Assembly: GCA_964639525.1 (NCBI GenBank)
Contig: CAZXDS010000103.1
Coordinates: forward strand, 1-11,895
Direction: 5' to 3'
Source: CAZXDS01 sp964639525
GTDB taxonomy: Bacteria > Bacteroidota > Ignavibacteria > Ignavibacteriales > Melioribacteraceae
Length of the DNA stretch: 11,895 nt
Position numbers and translations under genes: made by a program. Position 1 is the stretch's first letter, and each line of letters begins with the position of its first letter. Shown piece after piece: positions 1 to 7,805 of the stretch. The notes under the pieces are model-generated. The model searched no databases, was not told the DNA's origin, and saw only the letters and a list, made by a program, of their open reading frames with translations.

Positions 1-12
1 TAAATTTGCCAT

Positions 13-51
13 ATTTCTGTAACACAGATTACTAATCTGTGTTACAGAAAT
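13..51. terminator. Perfect 39-bp palindrome, probable terminator of an upstream gene
   Basis: Positions 13-31 and 33-51 are exact reverse complements around a single central base at 32; with a realistic three-base loop this is an 18-bp stem. The right arm runs into TTTT at 51-54, as in a rho-independent terminator reading left to right. The stem is AT-rich for a terminator and the T run is short. The gene it would serve lies outside the window. A dispersed palindromic repeat or a protein-binding site are alternatives. Confidence 0.5.
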
Positions 52-163
52 TTTGGCTCTGAATTGCTGATGCGGTTTCACCCCTTTGTTTTTTTATTTG
101 CGTGTACTAAAAGAATTACCTCCTTTGAGCTTTAACTTTGTATTATTTTCTAAAATAATTTTC

Positions 164-192
164 TTGCATCTTTCCAAATTTTACGATAAATT
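164..192 (+). promoter_or_regulatory. Candidate promoter of the tetR-efflux operon
   Basis: TTGCAT (164-169) and TAAATT (187-192) are separated by 17 bases, a sigma-70-like arrangement that would start transcription near 199, inside the palindrome at 191-219. The region is very AT-rich, so chance matches are expected. A Bacteroidetes-type -7 element, TAACTTTG at 133-140, is also present but has no upstream TTG partner at the expected distance. The assignment is tentative. Confidence 0.3.
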
Positions 193-219
193 TAGAACTT
201 TTAATATATAAGTTCTAAA
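191..219. promoter_or_regulatory. Inverted repeat, probable operator of the TetR regulator
   Basis: TTTAGAACTT at 191-200 is matched exactly by its reverse complement AAGTTCTAAA at 210-219, with a 9-base AT-only spacer. The site ends 6 bases before the tetR start codon at 226 and covers the likely transcription start. TetR-family dimers bind palindromes of about this size in their own promoters, so autorepression of the whole operon is the natural reading. Binding itself is inferred. Confidence 0.65.
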
Positions 220-225
220 AATAGA

Positions 226-831
226 ATGGACAAATACACAAATAAACGGGAAAGTATTAAGCATGCAGGGATTAAATCCTTTGCCGCTTACGGTTATTAC
301 AAAACCACATTGGAAGATATTGCGGAAATATTGGGTATGAAAAAAAATTCCCTTTATTACTATTTTGAAAGCAAGGATGCATTATTTGAGGCAATAATAA
401 AAGAAGAGTTGAATAAACATCTGGAAAAACAAGCTGCAATTGCTTCACAAAATATTTCCGCTTCAAAAAAACTGATTAACATTATCGAACTACTTTTATT
501 GCACATCAAGGAAGATTCAACGAAATATGCAATTAAAGTAAAATCATTTTTGGAAATCGGGAAAGTTATCAAAAAATCTTTTCCGGAATTTCATAAAAAC
601 AAACGCGAAATATTAGAAAAAATTTTGCAGGAAGGAATTTCATCGGGCGAATTCAAACCTCATAATATCACAACATTTGCCGAAGATATAAATTTACTGA
701 TTGACGGGGTAATTTATACGTGCTATTGGGATTCCGATGCGGAATTTGTAAATGAAATTGATTTCAATAACATCTCTAAAAAGATATCAAGAATTGTTAA
801 TTATATGATTTCAGGAATAATACAAAATTAA
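226..831 (+). CDS. TetR/AcrR family transcriptional regulator
   Basis: This 201-residue protein has the TetR family length and layout. The N-terminal helix-turn-helix lies at about residues 10-55, with TTLEDIAEILGM (27-38) as helix 2 and turn, and KKNSLYYYFESKDALF (39-54) as recognition helix and the family's hallmark end. Residues beyond about 60 form the variable helical ligand-binding and dimerisation domain; the ligand is unknown. The ATG at 226 puts the HTH at the usual distance from the N-terminus; no clear Shine-Dalgarno precedes it. It is first in the operon, 16 bp ahead of the outer-membrane factor gene. It probably represses itself and the pump through the palindrome at 191-219, and is released by a pump substrate. 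The regulatory role is inferred from context. Confidence 0.93.
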   Translation: MDKYTNKRESIKHAGIKSFAAYGYYKTTLEDIAEILGMKKNSLYYYFESKDALFEAIIKEELNKHLEKQAAIASQNISASKKLINIIELLLLHIKEDSTKYAIKVKSFLEIGKVIKKSFPEFHKNKREILEKILQEGISSGEFKPHNITTFAEDINLLIDGVIYTCYWDSDAEFVNEIDFNNISKKISRIVNYMISGIIQN

Positions 832-847
832 ATATAGGTTAAATAAT

Positions 848-2281
848 ATGTTTCAAACTAATAAAATTTTCCATATTACAACATTGATCGGGTTGCTGTT
901 TTCAACAATATTATTCGGACAAGTTAAAAACATAACGCTGAATGAATCGATTGAAACGGCATTAAAAAATAACCGCCAAATAAAAATAGCGGAACTAAAT
1001 GTTGAAAAATCTCATTCTGCTGTTAAGGAAGCTTTTGGTTATGCACTTCCGACAGTTGATTTAAGTGCAAATATTTCAAGATTTTTATCCAAACCACAAA
1101 TATCTTTTCCTGATTTTAAGTCCTTATTAACAAACAGTACATACGATATTTTGTTTAAGGAAGGTGTTTTACCCGAAGACAAATCAAAATTTTTGCCGGT
1201 AGCAAATATTTTGCAAACTTTTGCAAATACAAATAATTATCAAATAGATATTAAAGCAACACAAATTTTATTTAACGCTGCCGTTTTCAGAGGAATTGGA
1301 GCATCGCAAATTTATTTAAACTTATCGAAAGAAAAACTAAAAAGCGAAATTTCTAAAACCGTACTTGATGTAAAAAAAGCATTTTACGGTGTTCTTCTTG
1401 CAAAAGAATTATTTGCAATTACAAAAACTCAATTTGCAAATGCACAAGAACATTTGAGAAATATTAAAGCTATGAAAAATCAAGGTCTTGTTTCTGATTT
1501 TAATGAAATGCAAGCCGAAGTTCAAGCAGAAAACATTCGTCCCGTATTATTAAAGATGGAAAATATTTACAAAGATGCCAAAAACAGATTGAAAATTTTA
1601 TTAAACATTCCTCAAATTGAAAAAATAAATCTTGCAGGAAATTTAACTTACAGTAAAAATTTACTGCCGACTGAAAGTGAACTTGTTCACCAAGCTATTA
1701 CTAATAATTTTGATTTGAATACGTTGAAAATAAAGAATGAATTAGATGATGAATTTACTGCAATTGATAAAGGCAATTATTGGCCTACTATTGCAGCATT
1801 CGGAGCTTATTCTAATGCCGGTACGGCAGATGACTGGAATTTCAGTACATATAACTCTACCACTGTCGGATTAAGCTTTTCCATAAATTTATTTCGGGGC
1901 GGTAGAACGAGCCACAAAGTTCAGCAGGACAGAATTACAGGACTGCAAACAAAAGAGCAAATAAGTACTTTAAAAGACGTAACGGTTTTACAAGTAAAAT
2001 CAAAATTAAATGATTTGATAAGAGTTCAATCACAAATTGATGCGATGGATAAAAATGTTAATCTTGCCGCAAGAGCTTATCAAATTGCTGAAGACCGCTT
2101 TAAACAAGGAAGCGGCAATGAACTGGAAGTAAAGGATGCAAATGTGGCTCTAAGTCAAGCTAAAGTAAACTATGCAAATTCAGTTCACGATTATCTTGTA
2201 GCAAAAGCCGAGCTTAACAACCTGCTCGGAACAGTTAAGCAAAAATATTTTGAAGAATACAGCGAATATTTGAACAAATAA
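848..2281 (+). CDS. TolC-family outer membrane efflux protein
   Basis: The 477-residue protein is the outer-membrane channel of the tripartite pump. A signal peptide covers about residues 1-24: lysine at 6, a hydrophobic core, and probable cleavage in LFG-Q before Gln25. The mature protein opens with ITLNESIETALKNNRQIKIA, the usual start of the first OEP (outer membrane efflux protein) repeat. A second half begins at about residue 275, with SINLFRGGRTSHKV near 344-357 matching the LF-GG-R element found in the second repeat of this family. Long amphipathic helices rich in Ala, Gln and Asn fill the rest, as expected for the periplasmic alpha-barrel. Length is typical of TolC/OprM homologues. 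It lies 16 bp after tetR and 27 bp before the adaptor. The Shine-Dalgarno is weak. Confidence 0.93.
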   Translation: MFQTNKIFHITTLIGLLFSTILFGQVKNITLNESIETALKNNRQIKIAELNVEKSHSAVKEAFGYALPTVDLSANISRFLSKPQISFPDFKSLLTNSTYDILFKEGVLPEDKSKFLPVANILQTFANTNNYQIDIKATQILFNAAVFRGIGASQIYLNLSKEKLKSEISKTVLDVKKAFYGVLLAKELFAITKTQFANAQEHLRNIKAMKNQGLVSDFNEMQAEVQAENIRPVLLKMENIYKDAKNRLKILLNIPQIEKINLAGNLTYSKNLLPTESELVHQAITNNFDLNTLKIKNELDDEFTAIDKGNYWPTIAAFGAYSNAGTADDWNFSTYNSTTVGLSFSINLFRGGRTSHKVQQDRITGLQTKEQISTLKDVTVLQVKSKLNDLIRVQSQIDAMDKNVNLAARAYQIAEDRFKQGSGNELEVKDANVALSQAKVNYANSVHDYLVAKAELNNLLGTVKQKYFEEYSEYLNK

Positions 2282-2308
2282 ATTTTAATACAATTAAAGG
2301 ATAAAATT

Positions 2309-3355
2309 ATGAAACTTAAATTATATAAATCATTGCATACGCTTTTTGCAGTCGTATTTTTAGGATTTTTAATAGCCGGGTGTTCAAGTGATGATAATAA
2401 AAAATCACAGAGCATGGAACAAATTCAAAAAGAAAACGGCATGCCTGTTGTTGTTAAAAAAGTAGAAATTCAAAAATTTGAATCATCGCTTGTATTCTAC
2501 GGAAAATTCAGAGGCGAAAAACAAACCGTTATCGGCGCAATGATTGGCGGTCGTGTTGAAAAAATTCTTTTAACACCCGGAGAAACAGTGAAGAAAGACC
2601 AAGTAGTAATTAAGTTTCCAAATGATGCTCCGGCTTCACAAATTCAGCAGGCAAAAGCTGCTTTTGTAAATTCCGAGAAAACATACAACCGAATGAAAGC
2701 GTTGCTAACAAAAGGCGAAATTGCACAAGCACAGTTTGACGGTGCCGAAACTAAATATCTTGTTGACAAAAGGAATTACGAAACATTAAAACAGACTTTG
2801 CATTTGGATTCACCTTATGATGGAACAATAACAGAAATAATGGTTCACGAAGGCGATAATGTGAAAAAGAAATCCCCTTTATTCACCGTAGCAAAACTGA
2901 ATAAAATGAAAATTAGAATTTGGTTAAATGAAAAGGAAAGAATGCAAATAAAAAAAGGAATGACCGCTTTGGCAACAGTCGGTAAAAATACATTTACCGG
3001 TAAAGTTCAATCTCTTTCGCTTAGCGAAGATCCTTTTAAACAAGCCTTTTATGCAGATTTAATATTCAACAATGAGAATAGAAAAATTTTATCGGGAACA
3101 ACAGCAAACATTAAAATTATTACTTATTCAAATCCGAATGCAATTGTTATTCCAAAAAATCTTGTAAAGAAAGATGCTTCAGGTTACTTCGTATATCTTG
3201 CCAAAAACGAAAAAGCAAAAAAACAATATGTTACAGTAGCACAATTATCAGGTATAAATTATGAAATCGGCAGCGGGCTTGCAGAAGGTGATTTGTTAAT
3301 AACCAAAGGCAACGCCAGAATGACTAACGGAATTAAAATTAAAGTGGTAAAGTAA
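2309..3355 (+). CDS. RND efflux periplasmic adaptor (membrane fusion) lipoprotein
   Basis: The 348-residue protein links the pump to the outer-membrane channel. Residues 1-24 form a lipoprotein signal peptide with lipobox IAGC (22-25), so Cys25 is probably lipidated. The two halves of the biotinyl-lipoyl domain are at about 74-103 (GGRVEKILLTPGETVKKDQV) and 163-196 (LDSPYDGTITEIMVHEGDNV). They flank a short helical hairpin at about 108-162. A beta-barrel domain follows from about 198 to 275, and a membrane-proximal domain ends the protein. AAAGGA at 2296-2301 is a good ribosome site 7 bases before the ATG. The order adaptor-then-pump, 10 bp apart, is standard for HlyD/AcrA-type operons. Substrate is unknown. 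The acidic run after the lipid anchor (CSSDD) is odd for a periplasmic adaptor. Confidence 0.93.
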   Translation: MKLKLYKSLHTLFAVVFLGFLIAGCSSDDNKKSQSMEQIQKENGMPVVVKKVEIQKFESSLVFYGKFRGEKQTVIGAMIGGRVEKILLTPGETVKKDQVVIKFPNDAPASQIQQAKAAFVNSEKTYNRMKALLTKGEIAQAQFDGAETKYLVDKRNYETLKQTLHLDSPYDGTITEIMVHEGDNVKKKSPLFTVAKLNKMKIRIWLNEKERMQIKKGMTALATVGKNTFTGKVQSLSLSEDPFKQAFYADLIFNNENRKILSGTTANIKIITYSNPNAIVIPKNLVKKDASGYFVYLAKNEKAKKQYVTVAQLSGINYEIGSGLAEGDLLITKGNARMTNGIKIKVVK

Positions 3356-3361
3356 AGGAGG
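3356..3361 (+). promoter_or_regulatory. Strong Shine-Dalgarno of the RND pump gene
   Basis: AGGAGG, part of AAAGGAGG beginning inside the adaptor's stop codon, lies 4 bases before the ATG at 3366. It is the only full-consensus ribosome site on the coding strand among the genes here; most others have weak or no match. It fixes the pump's start codon. Confidence 0.75.
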
Positions 3362-3365
3362 AAAA

Positions 3366-6300
3366 ATGTTTTTAGCAAAACTCGCAGTTAAGCGACCGGT
3401 TCTTACCACAGTTATATTGTTCGTTTTCATTTTATTTGGTGCACTTGCATTTAAAAATTTGACATTAAATCATTTGCCCGAAGTTGAAATACCGTATGTT
3501 ACCGTTACTACTATTTATCCCGGTGCAGGTCCTAAAGAAACCGAAACATTAATTACTAAAAAAGTTGAAGACGCAATTTCAACAATTAGTGAAATTAAAA
3601 GAATTGAATCATACAACCTTGACGGCGTTGCAATTACATTAATCGAATTTGAGTTATCGAAAGACATTGATGTTGCCAATCAGGAAGTAAAAGATAAAGT
3701 TGACCAAATTAGCAACGAGCTTCCGAGTGATGCCAAAAAGTCTATTGTACAAAAAATTGACTTAAAAGCCGCACCGATTATGGATTTGGTTCTCAGCGGA
3801 AATAATGTTGATCCGAGAACATTATTCCATTTGGCTGATACTCGGCTAAAAGATAGATTTTCGCAAATAAAAGGTGTTGCCGATGTTAAAATTGTCGGTG
3901 GTCAAGAACGTGAAATTAAAATTGCTTTTAACAATAAGGAAGTATATAAATATTTAATTTCACTGCCTCAGTTGCTTCAAGCTTTGGCATCGCAAAATAT
4001 CGATTTACCGAGCGGAACTTTTAACATTTCCGGACAAGAATATTCGGTGAGAATGAAAGGAAAATTCACAAATGTAAATCAAATTAAAAACTTGCAAATA
4101 CATACTCAATACGGAAATAAGCGATTAGGACAAATTGCAAACGTAGTTGATACCGGCAAAAAAATTACAACTCGGACAGTTTATTTTAATGCAAGTAACG
4201 GAATATCCGATACTAATGCTGTTCGTCTCTCTATTATTAAAAGTTCTGACGGTAATGAAGTTGAAGTTGCAGATGCCGTACGCAAAATTCTACCGGAAAT
4301 TAAAAGTTCTTTGCCGAGTGGTTTAACCTTAGGAATTGCAAGTGATAATTCAAAGTTTACCAGAGCTTCTGTTAGTGATACGCTAACTAATATTATACTC
4401 GGTATAATATTGACATCAATAATTTTATTCGTTTTTCTTTTCAATATCCGTTCAACTATAATTGTTGCCGTATCAATGCCTGCATCAATTATTTCAACAT
4501 TTCTATTGTTCAAGTATTTCAATATGACACTGAATGATATGTCGCTTATGGGAATATCAGTTTCAGTTGGTGTACTCGTTTCTAATTCGGTGGTTGTGCT
4601 CGAAAATATATTTAGGCACAAAAATATGGGGAACTCACCAAAGGATGCTTCAATAAAAGGGACAACCGAAGTTGCCATAGCTGTTGTTGCTGCAACATTA
4701 ACCAACGTTGTTGTGTTTTTGCCAATAGCAAATATGTCATCCATTGTTGGAATGTTTATGAAAGAGTTGGCACTTGCAGCAGCATTTTCAACACTATTTT
4801 CACTTCTCTTTTCCTTTACACTTACGCCAATGCTTGCTTCATTGATGATTAAAAAAGAAGGCGGTGGAGGAAAGCTTGCGAAAAAAGCTGATGCATTTTA
4901 TGCAAAGTGGGATAATTTTTACCGTAAGTTATTAACACTTTCGCTTAAAAATAAATTTGTTAGTATTGTAATTATTGCAATCTCTTTTGTTATGTTTATT
5001 TTATCTGTAATTATTTACGGACCAAAAATCGGCTTTGATATGATTCCCAGTTCCGACAACGGACAAATCAGCATACAAGCCGAATTACCTCCGGAATATG
5101 ATTTGCATGAAACAGGCGTTGCACTTGCAAAAATGGAAAATAAGATTAAGAATTATCCCGGTGTTGTAAATGTAATTACTAATCTTGGTAAGTTAAATGA
5201 CCGCGATATTGGAACTAATCTTGCGAGTATGGACGTAAATTTAGTACCCGTTAATCAAAGAGATAAAAAAATAAAGTATTATATTTCTTCGTTTGTAAAA
5301 GATTTTTCTACTATTCCAAACGCAAGATTAATAACTGTAAATTACAAGGATTTTTCTTCAAAAAACGGAGCACCAATTCAGTTCTTTTTAATGGGACAGG
5401 ATTTAACGGTGCTTAACAAATTAAAAAATCAAATTTGGGAAAAAATTCATGACGTTCCGGGAATGATAAACTTGGATCAAAGTTCAAGAGAAGGAAAACC
5501 GGAAATCACTATCATTCCAAACAGAACAAAACTTATTGAAACGGGAATCAGTGTACAGGAAATTGCTTTAACAGCACGTGCAGCAATAGAAGGAATTTCA
5601 TCGTCAAAATATTTTGAAAAAGGCGACGAGTACGATATTACAATTACAATGAATGATGCTTCGGTGAACACACCCGAAAAAGTAGGACGTATTTCAATTC
5701 CTTCTCGAAACGGAGTGATCTATAGATTATCTCAATTAGCAGATATTAAATACACAACAAGTTATTCAAAAATTCTGCATCGCGATAAATACGTTGCAAT
5801 TCAATTTACCTGCTCCCCTGCTCCGGGAGTTCCAATGGGAAATGTAACAGGCGAAATTACAAAACGATTAAAAACAATAAATTTGCCAGCGGGTTATCAA
5901 ATAAAATGGGCGGGAATGGCTGAAATGATGAATGACATGGTTAAAGATATGTCTTTTGCATTTGTTTTGGCAATGCTGCTAACATACTTGCTTCTGGCTG
6001 CTATTTTGGAAAGCTTTATTCAGCCTATTTTTATTTTGCTTACAGTTCCTCTTGCAATTATCGGCGTTTTGGCTTCATTATATTACACGCATATTTCGTT
6101 TGCTATCACATCATTGATGGCAATAATTATGCTTATCGGAATTGTAGTTAATAATGCAATTTTGATGCTGGATTACACAAATCAACTTGTAAGAGAAAGA
6201 GGAGTCGGCGTAAAAGATGCTTTAATAGAAGCTTGTCCAACAAAGTTGAAACCTATTATTATGTCATCACTTGCAATAATCCTCGGTATGCTTCCGCTCG

Positions 6301-6458
6301 CAATTGGTGTTGGTTCATCCGGTGTAGAAATGAGACAACCGCTTGGCGTTGTTAGTATCGGCGGATTACTTGTATCAACTATATTAACGCTGTTTGTCGT
6401 ACCTGCTTTTTACTATCTGTTTGAAGACAAAAAGAAAAATAATGTAATTAAAGAATAA
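3366..6458 (+). CDS. RND-family efflux pump permease with altered proton-relay residues
   Basis: This 1030-residue protein is the AcrB-like inner-membrane pump. Transmembrane helix 1 (about 10-30) is followed by a large periplasmic loop. That loop starts with the conserved stretch HLPEVEIPYVTVTTIYPGAG. Helices 2-6 lie at about 340-490, helix 7 at about 530-552, a second large loop follows, and helices 8-12 lie at about 860-1015. Length and the two-fold repeat are typical of the family. Helix 4 reads GVLVSNSVVVLEN, so the AcrB Asp407-Asp408 pair is Ser406-Asn407. Helix 10 reads GIVVNNAILMLDY, so the AcrB Lys940 position is Asn929. Asn at the second helix-4 site and in helix 10 is, from memory, common in RND pumps outside Proteobacteria; losing the first Asp is less usual. 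It may mark a subclade with different energy coupling. Substrate is unknown. Confidence 0.95.
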   Translation: MFLAKLAVKRPVLTTVILFVFILFGALAFKNLTLNHLPEVEIPYVTVTTIYPGAGPKETETLITKKVEDAISTISEIKRIESYNLDGVAITLIEFELSKDIDVANQEVKDKVDQISNELPSDAKKSIVQKIDLKAAPIMDLVLSGNNVDPRTLFHLADTRLKDRFSQIKGVADVKIVGGQEREIKIAFNNKEVYKYLISLPQLLQALASQNIDLPSGTFNISGQEYSVRMKGKFTNVNQIKNLQIHTQYGNKRLGQIANVVDTGKKITTRTVYFNASNGISDTNAVRLSIIKSSDGNEVEVADAVRKILPEIKSSLPSGLTLGIASDNSKFTRASVSDTLTNIILGIILTSIILFVFLFNIRSTIIVAVSMPASIISTFLLFKYFNMTLNDMSLMGISVSVGVLVSNSVVVLENIFRHKNMGNSPKDASIKGTTEVAIAVVAATLTNVVVFLPIANMSSIVGMFMKELALAAAFSTLFSLLFSFTLTPMLASLMIKKEGGGGKLAKKADAFYAKWDNFYRKLLTLSLKNKFVSIVIIAISFVMFILSVIIYGPKIGFDMIPSSDNGQISIQAELPPEYDLHETGVALAKMENKIKNYPGVVNVITNLGKLNDRDIGTNLASMDVNLVPVNQRDKKIKYYISSFVKDFSTIPNARLITVNYKDFSSKNGAPIQFFLMGQDLTVLNKLKNQIWEKIHDVPGMINLDQSSREGKPEITIIPNRTKLIETGISVQEIALTARAAIEGISSSKYFEKGDEYDITITMNDASVNTPEKVGRISIPSRNGVIYRLSQLADIKYTTSYSKILHRDKYVAIQFTCSPAPGVPMGNVTGEITKRLKTINLPAGYQIKWAGMAEMMNDMVKDMSFAFVLAMLLTYLLLAAILESFIQPIFILLTVPLAIIGVLASLYYTHISFAITSLMAIIMLIGIVVNNAILMLDYTNQLVRERGVGVKDALIEACPTKLKPIIMSSLAIILGMLPLAIGVGSSGVEMRQPLGVVSIGGLLVSTILTLFVVPAFYYLFEDKKKNNVIKE

Positions 6459-6505
6459 TTAGTTGAATTTGGAAATATTTAGAATAATAAAAAAATAGAG
6501 TCATT

Positions 6506-6874
6506 ATGAAAGCCGCTTTAACAATAGGATTATTAATATTGTCAAACACTTTTATGACCATTGCCTGGTATGGCCACCTAAAATTTACCGAATGGAAATG
6601 GTTTAATAAGTTGGGTTTGGCAGCAGTTATTTTAATCAGTTGGTCAATTGCACTGTTTGAATATATGTTTCAAGTTCCGGCTAATAAAATAGGTTTTAAA
6701 GGAAATGGCGGACCATTTTCACTTGTGCAGTTAAAAGTAATTCAAGAAGTAATAACTTTATTGGTTTTTACCGGCTTTACTTTGATTGTGTTCAAAAATC
6801 AAACTTTTAAGTGGAACCATATAGTTGCTTTTATTCTTATTGTTTTTGCAGTTTACTTTATGTTTAGAGAGTAA
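6506..6874 (+). CDS. DUF486 (DMT-superfamily) small membrane protein
   Basis: The 122-residue protein is nearly all membrane: four helices at about 3-22, 35-54, 80-98 and 103-120. The motifs SNTFMTIAWYGHLKF (13-27), ALFEYMFQVPANKIGF (49-64) and GGPFSLVQLKVIQEVITLLV (68-87) are characteristic of the DUF486 family, placed in the drug/metabolite transporter superfamily. The function of that family is not established, so calling it an exporter would be inference. It starts 47 bp after the RND pump with no visible terminator between, so it may be read through from the efflux operon. No Shine-Dalgarno is evident. Length fits the family and no truncation is seen. Confidence 0.92.
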   Translation: MKAALTIGLLILSNTFMTIAWYGHLKFTEWKWFNKLGLAAVILISWSIALFEYMFQVPANKIGFKGNGGPFSLVQLKVIQEVITLLVFTGFTLIVFKNQTFKWNHIVAFILIVFAVYFMFRE

Positions 6875-7047
6875 ATATAATTTTATTCTTAACAGTGCGA
6901 TATACTGCGATGTGTATTTTGGGAACTATAAATTCATAAAAGTAAACTCTTTGATAATTTATAAGTTTGTAAAAGGATATTTTTTATTTTTGAAATTTGG
7001 TTTAACATTAGTAAAATTTTTTAGTAAATAATGAAATCGGTAATTTT
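6875..7047. other. AT-rich intergenic gap without a recognisable gene
   Basis: This gap of 173 bases separates the DUF486 gene from the nucleotidyltransferase. It is long compared with other gaps here, so a promoter for the downstream genes is likely. TAAGTTTG at 6962-6969 matches the Bacteroidetes -7 element, but no TTG lies at the right distance upstream. No terminator hairpin was found. A frame open from 6825 to 7031 has no protein-like features and is not called. Confidence 0.4.
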
Positions 7048-7785
7048 ATGATACTATCAATAATAGCAGCAGGAGAAGGCTCACGCTTAAAAAGCGAAGG
7101 CATTCCCGTTTCAAAGCCACTTATAAAAGTTGGCGGAATGGCATTGATAGACAGATTAATTTCTACTGCTGCTAATAATAACATCACAAAAATTGTTTGT
7201 GTAATTAATGAAGAATCAAAAGACGTGCTTGAACATATTCAAAAAAGTAACTATGAAATCCCTGTTAAAGTAAAAATAAAATCAACACCGAGTTCACTGC
7301 ATACGATGTATGAATTACGTGAATTTGTAAATGAACCTTTTTTAATGGGAACTGTTGATTCAATTTTTGTACCGGATGAATATAGTAAGTTTGTAAACTA
7401 TTGTTCTTTAAGTGTGTCAAACAATACTGAGAATTCGCCTGATGTTATACTTGGAATTACGGATTATATTGATGATGAAACACCGCTATGCGTTGAATTG
7501 AATGGAAAAAACATTATTTCCTTTCATAACGAAAAAGCAAATTATAAATGGGCAACCGGCGGAATTTATTATTTTAAACCCGATGTATTCCAATTTGCTG
7601 AAAAAGCAATTAATAGTGGAATTTTCAGATTACGGAATTTGCTTAATATGCTATTAAAAGAAGGATTAAAAGTCGAGGGATTTAAGTTTTCAAAAATTAT
7701 AGACATTGACCATTCGGATGACATTAAAAAGGCAAATGATTTTTTACAATTATTTTCAGAGAAAAGCAAATTCAATATAAATTAA
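7048..7785 (+). CDS. Sugar-phosphate nucleotidyltransferase-like protein (NTP transferase)
   Basis: The 245-residue protein has a GT-A-type nucleotidyltransferase fold. IIAAGEGSRLKSEGIPVSKP (5-24) is the nucleotide-binding loop with Arg13 and Lys23. TVDSIF (102-107) holds the likely metal-binding Asp104. WATGGIYYFKPDVF (168-181) is the substrate-side strand. IDIDHSDDIKKA (218-229) ends the catalytic domain, with Asp219/Asp221 as second metal ligands. Such enzymes join NTP and a sugar- or alcohol-phosphate to give NDP-sugar or a CDP-alcohol plus pyrophosphate; the exact substrate cannot be read. No hexapeptide-repeat acyltransferase tail is present, so it is single-domain. It ends 20 bp before mlaE, suggesting co-transcription with the lipid-transport genes. 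A cell-envelope sugar or lipid-headgroup role is inferred from that. Confidence 0.8.
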   Translation: MILSIIAAGEGSRLKSEGIPVSKPLIKVGGMALIDRLISTAANNNITKIVCVINEESKDVLEHIQKSNYEIPVKVKIKSTPSSLHTMYELREFVNEPFLMGTVDSIFVPDEYSKFVNYCSLSVSNNTENSPDVILGITDYIDDETPLCVELNGKNIISFHNEKANYKWATGGIYYFKPDVFQFAEKAINSGIFRLRNLLNMLLKEGLKVEGFKFSKIIDIDHSDDIKKANDFLQLFSEKSKFNIN

Positions 7786-7805
7786 ATAATTAGTATTTTA
7801 ATAAT

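Noticed and set aside
1..83. Minus-strand open frame from a GTG near 83 to the left edge
   Set aside because: It is short and runs through the 39-bp palindrome, so its codons are dictated by the repeat. An AGGAGG on the minus strand (about 118-123) is too far from the GTG to serve it.
133..140. TAACTTTG as a Bacteroidetes-type -7 promoter element
   Set aside because: There is no TTG at the expected distance upstream, and it lies far from the tetR start; a lone match is expected in DNA this AT-rich.
4181..4744. 187-codon minus-strand frame inside the RND pump gene
   Set aside because: It is antisense to conserved pump sequence including helices 2-5; its length is explained by the coding bias of the opposite strand, and it matches no recognisable protein.
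6825..7031. 68-codon open frame after the DUF486 gene
   Set aside because: It overlaps the end of the DUF486 gene by 50 bases, has no ribosome site, and its composition (Phe, Leu, Lys, Tyr, Ile, Asn) is what AT-rich noncoding DNA gives in any frame.
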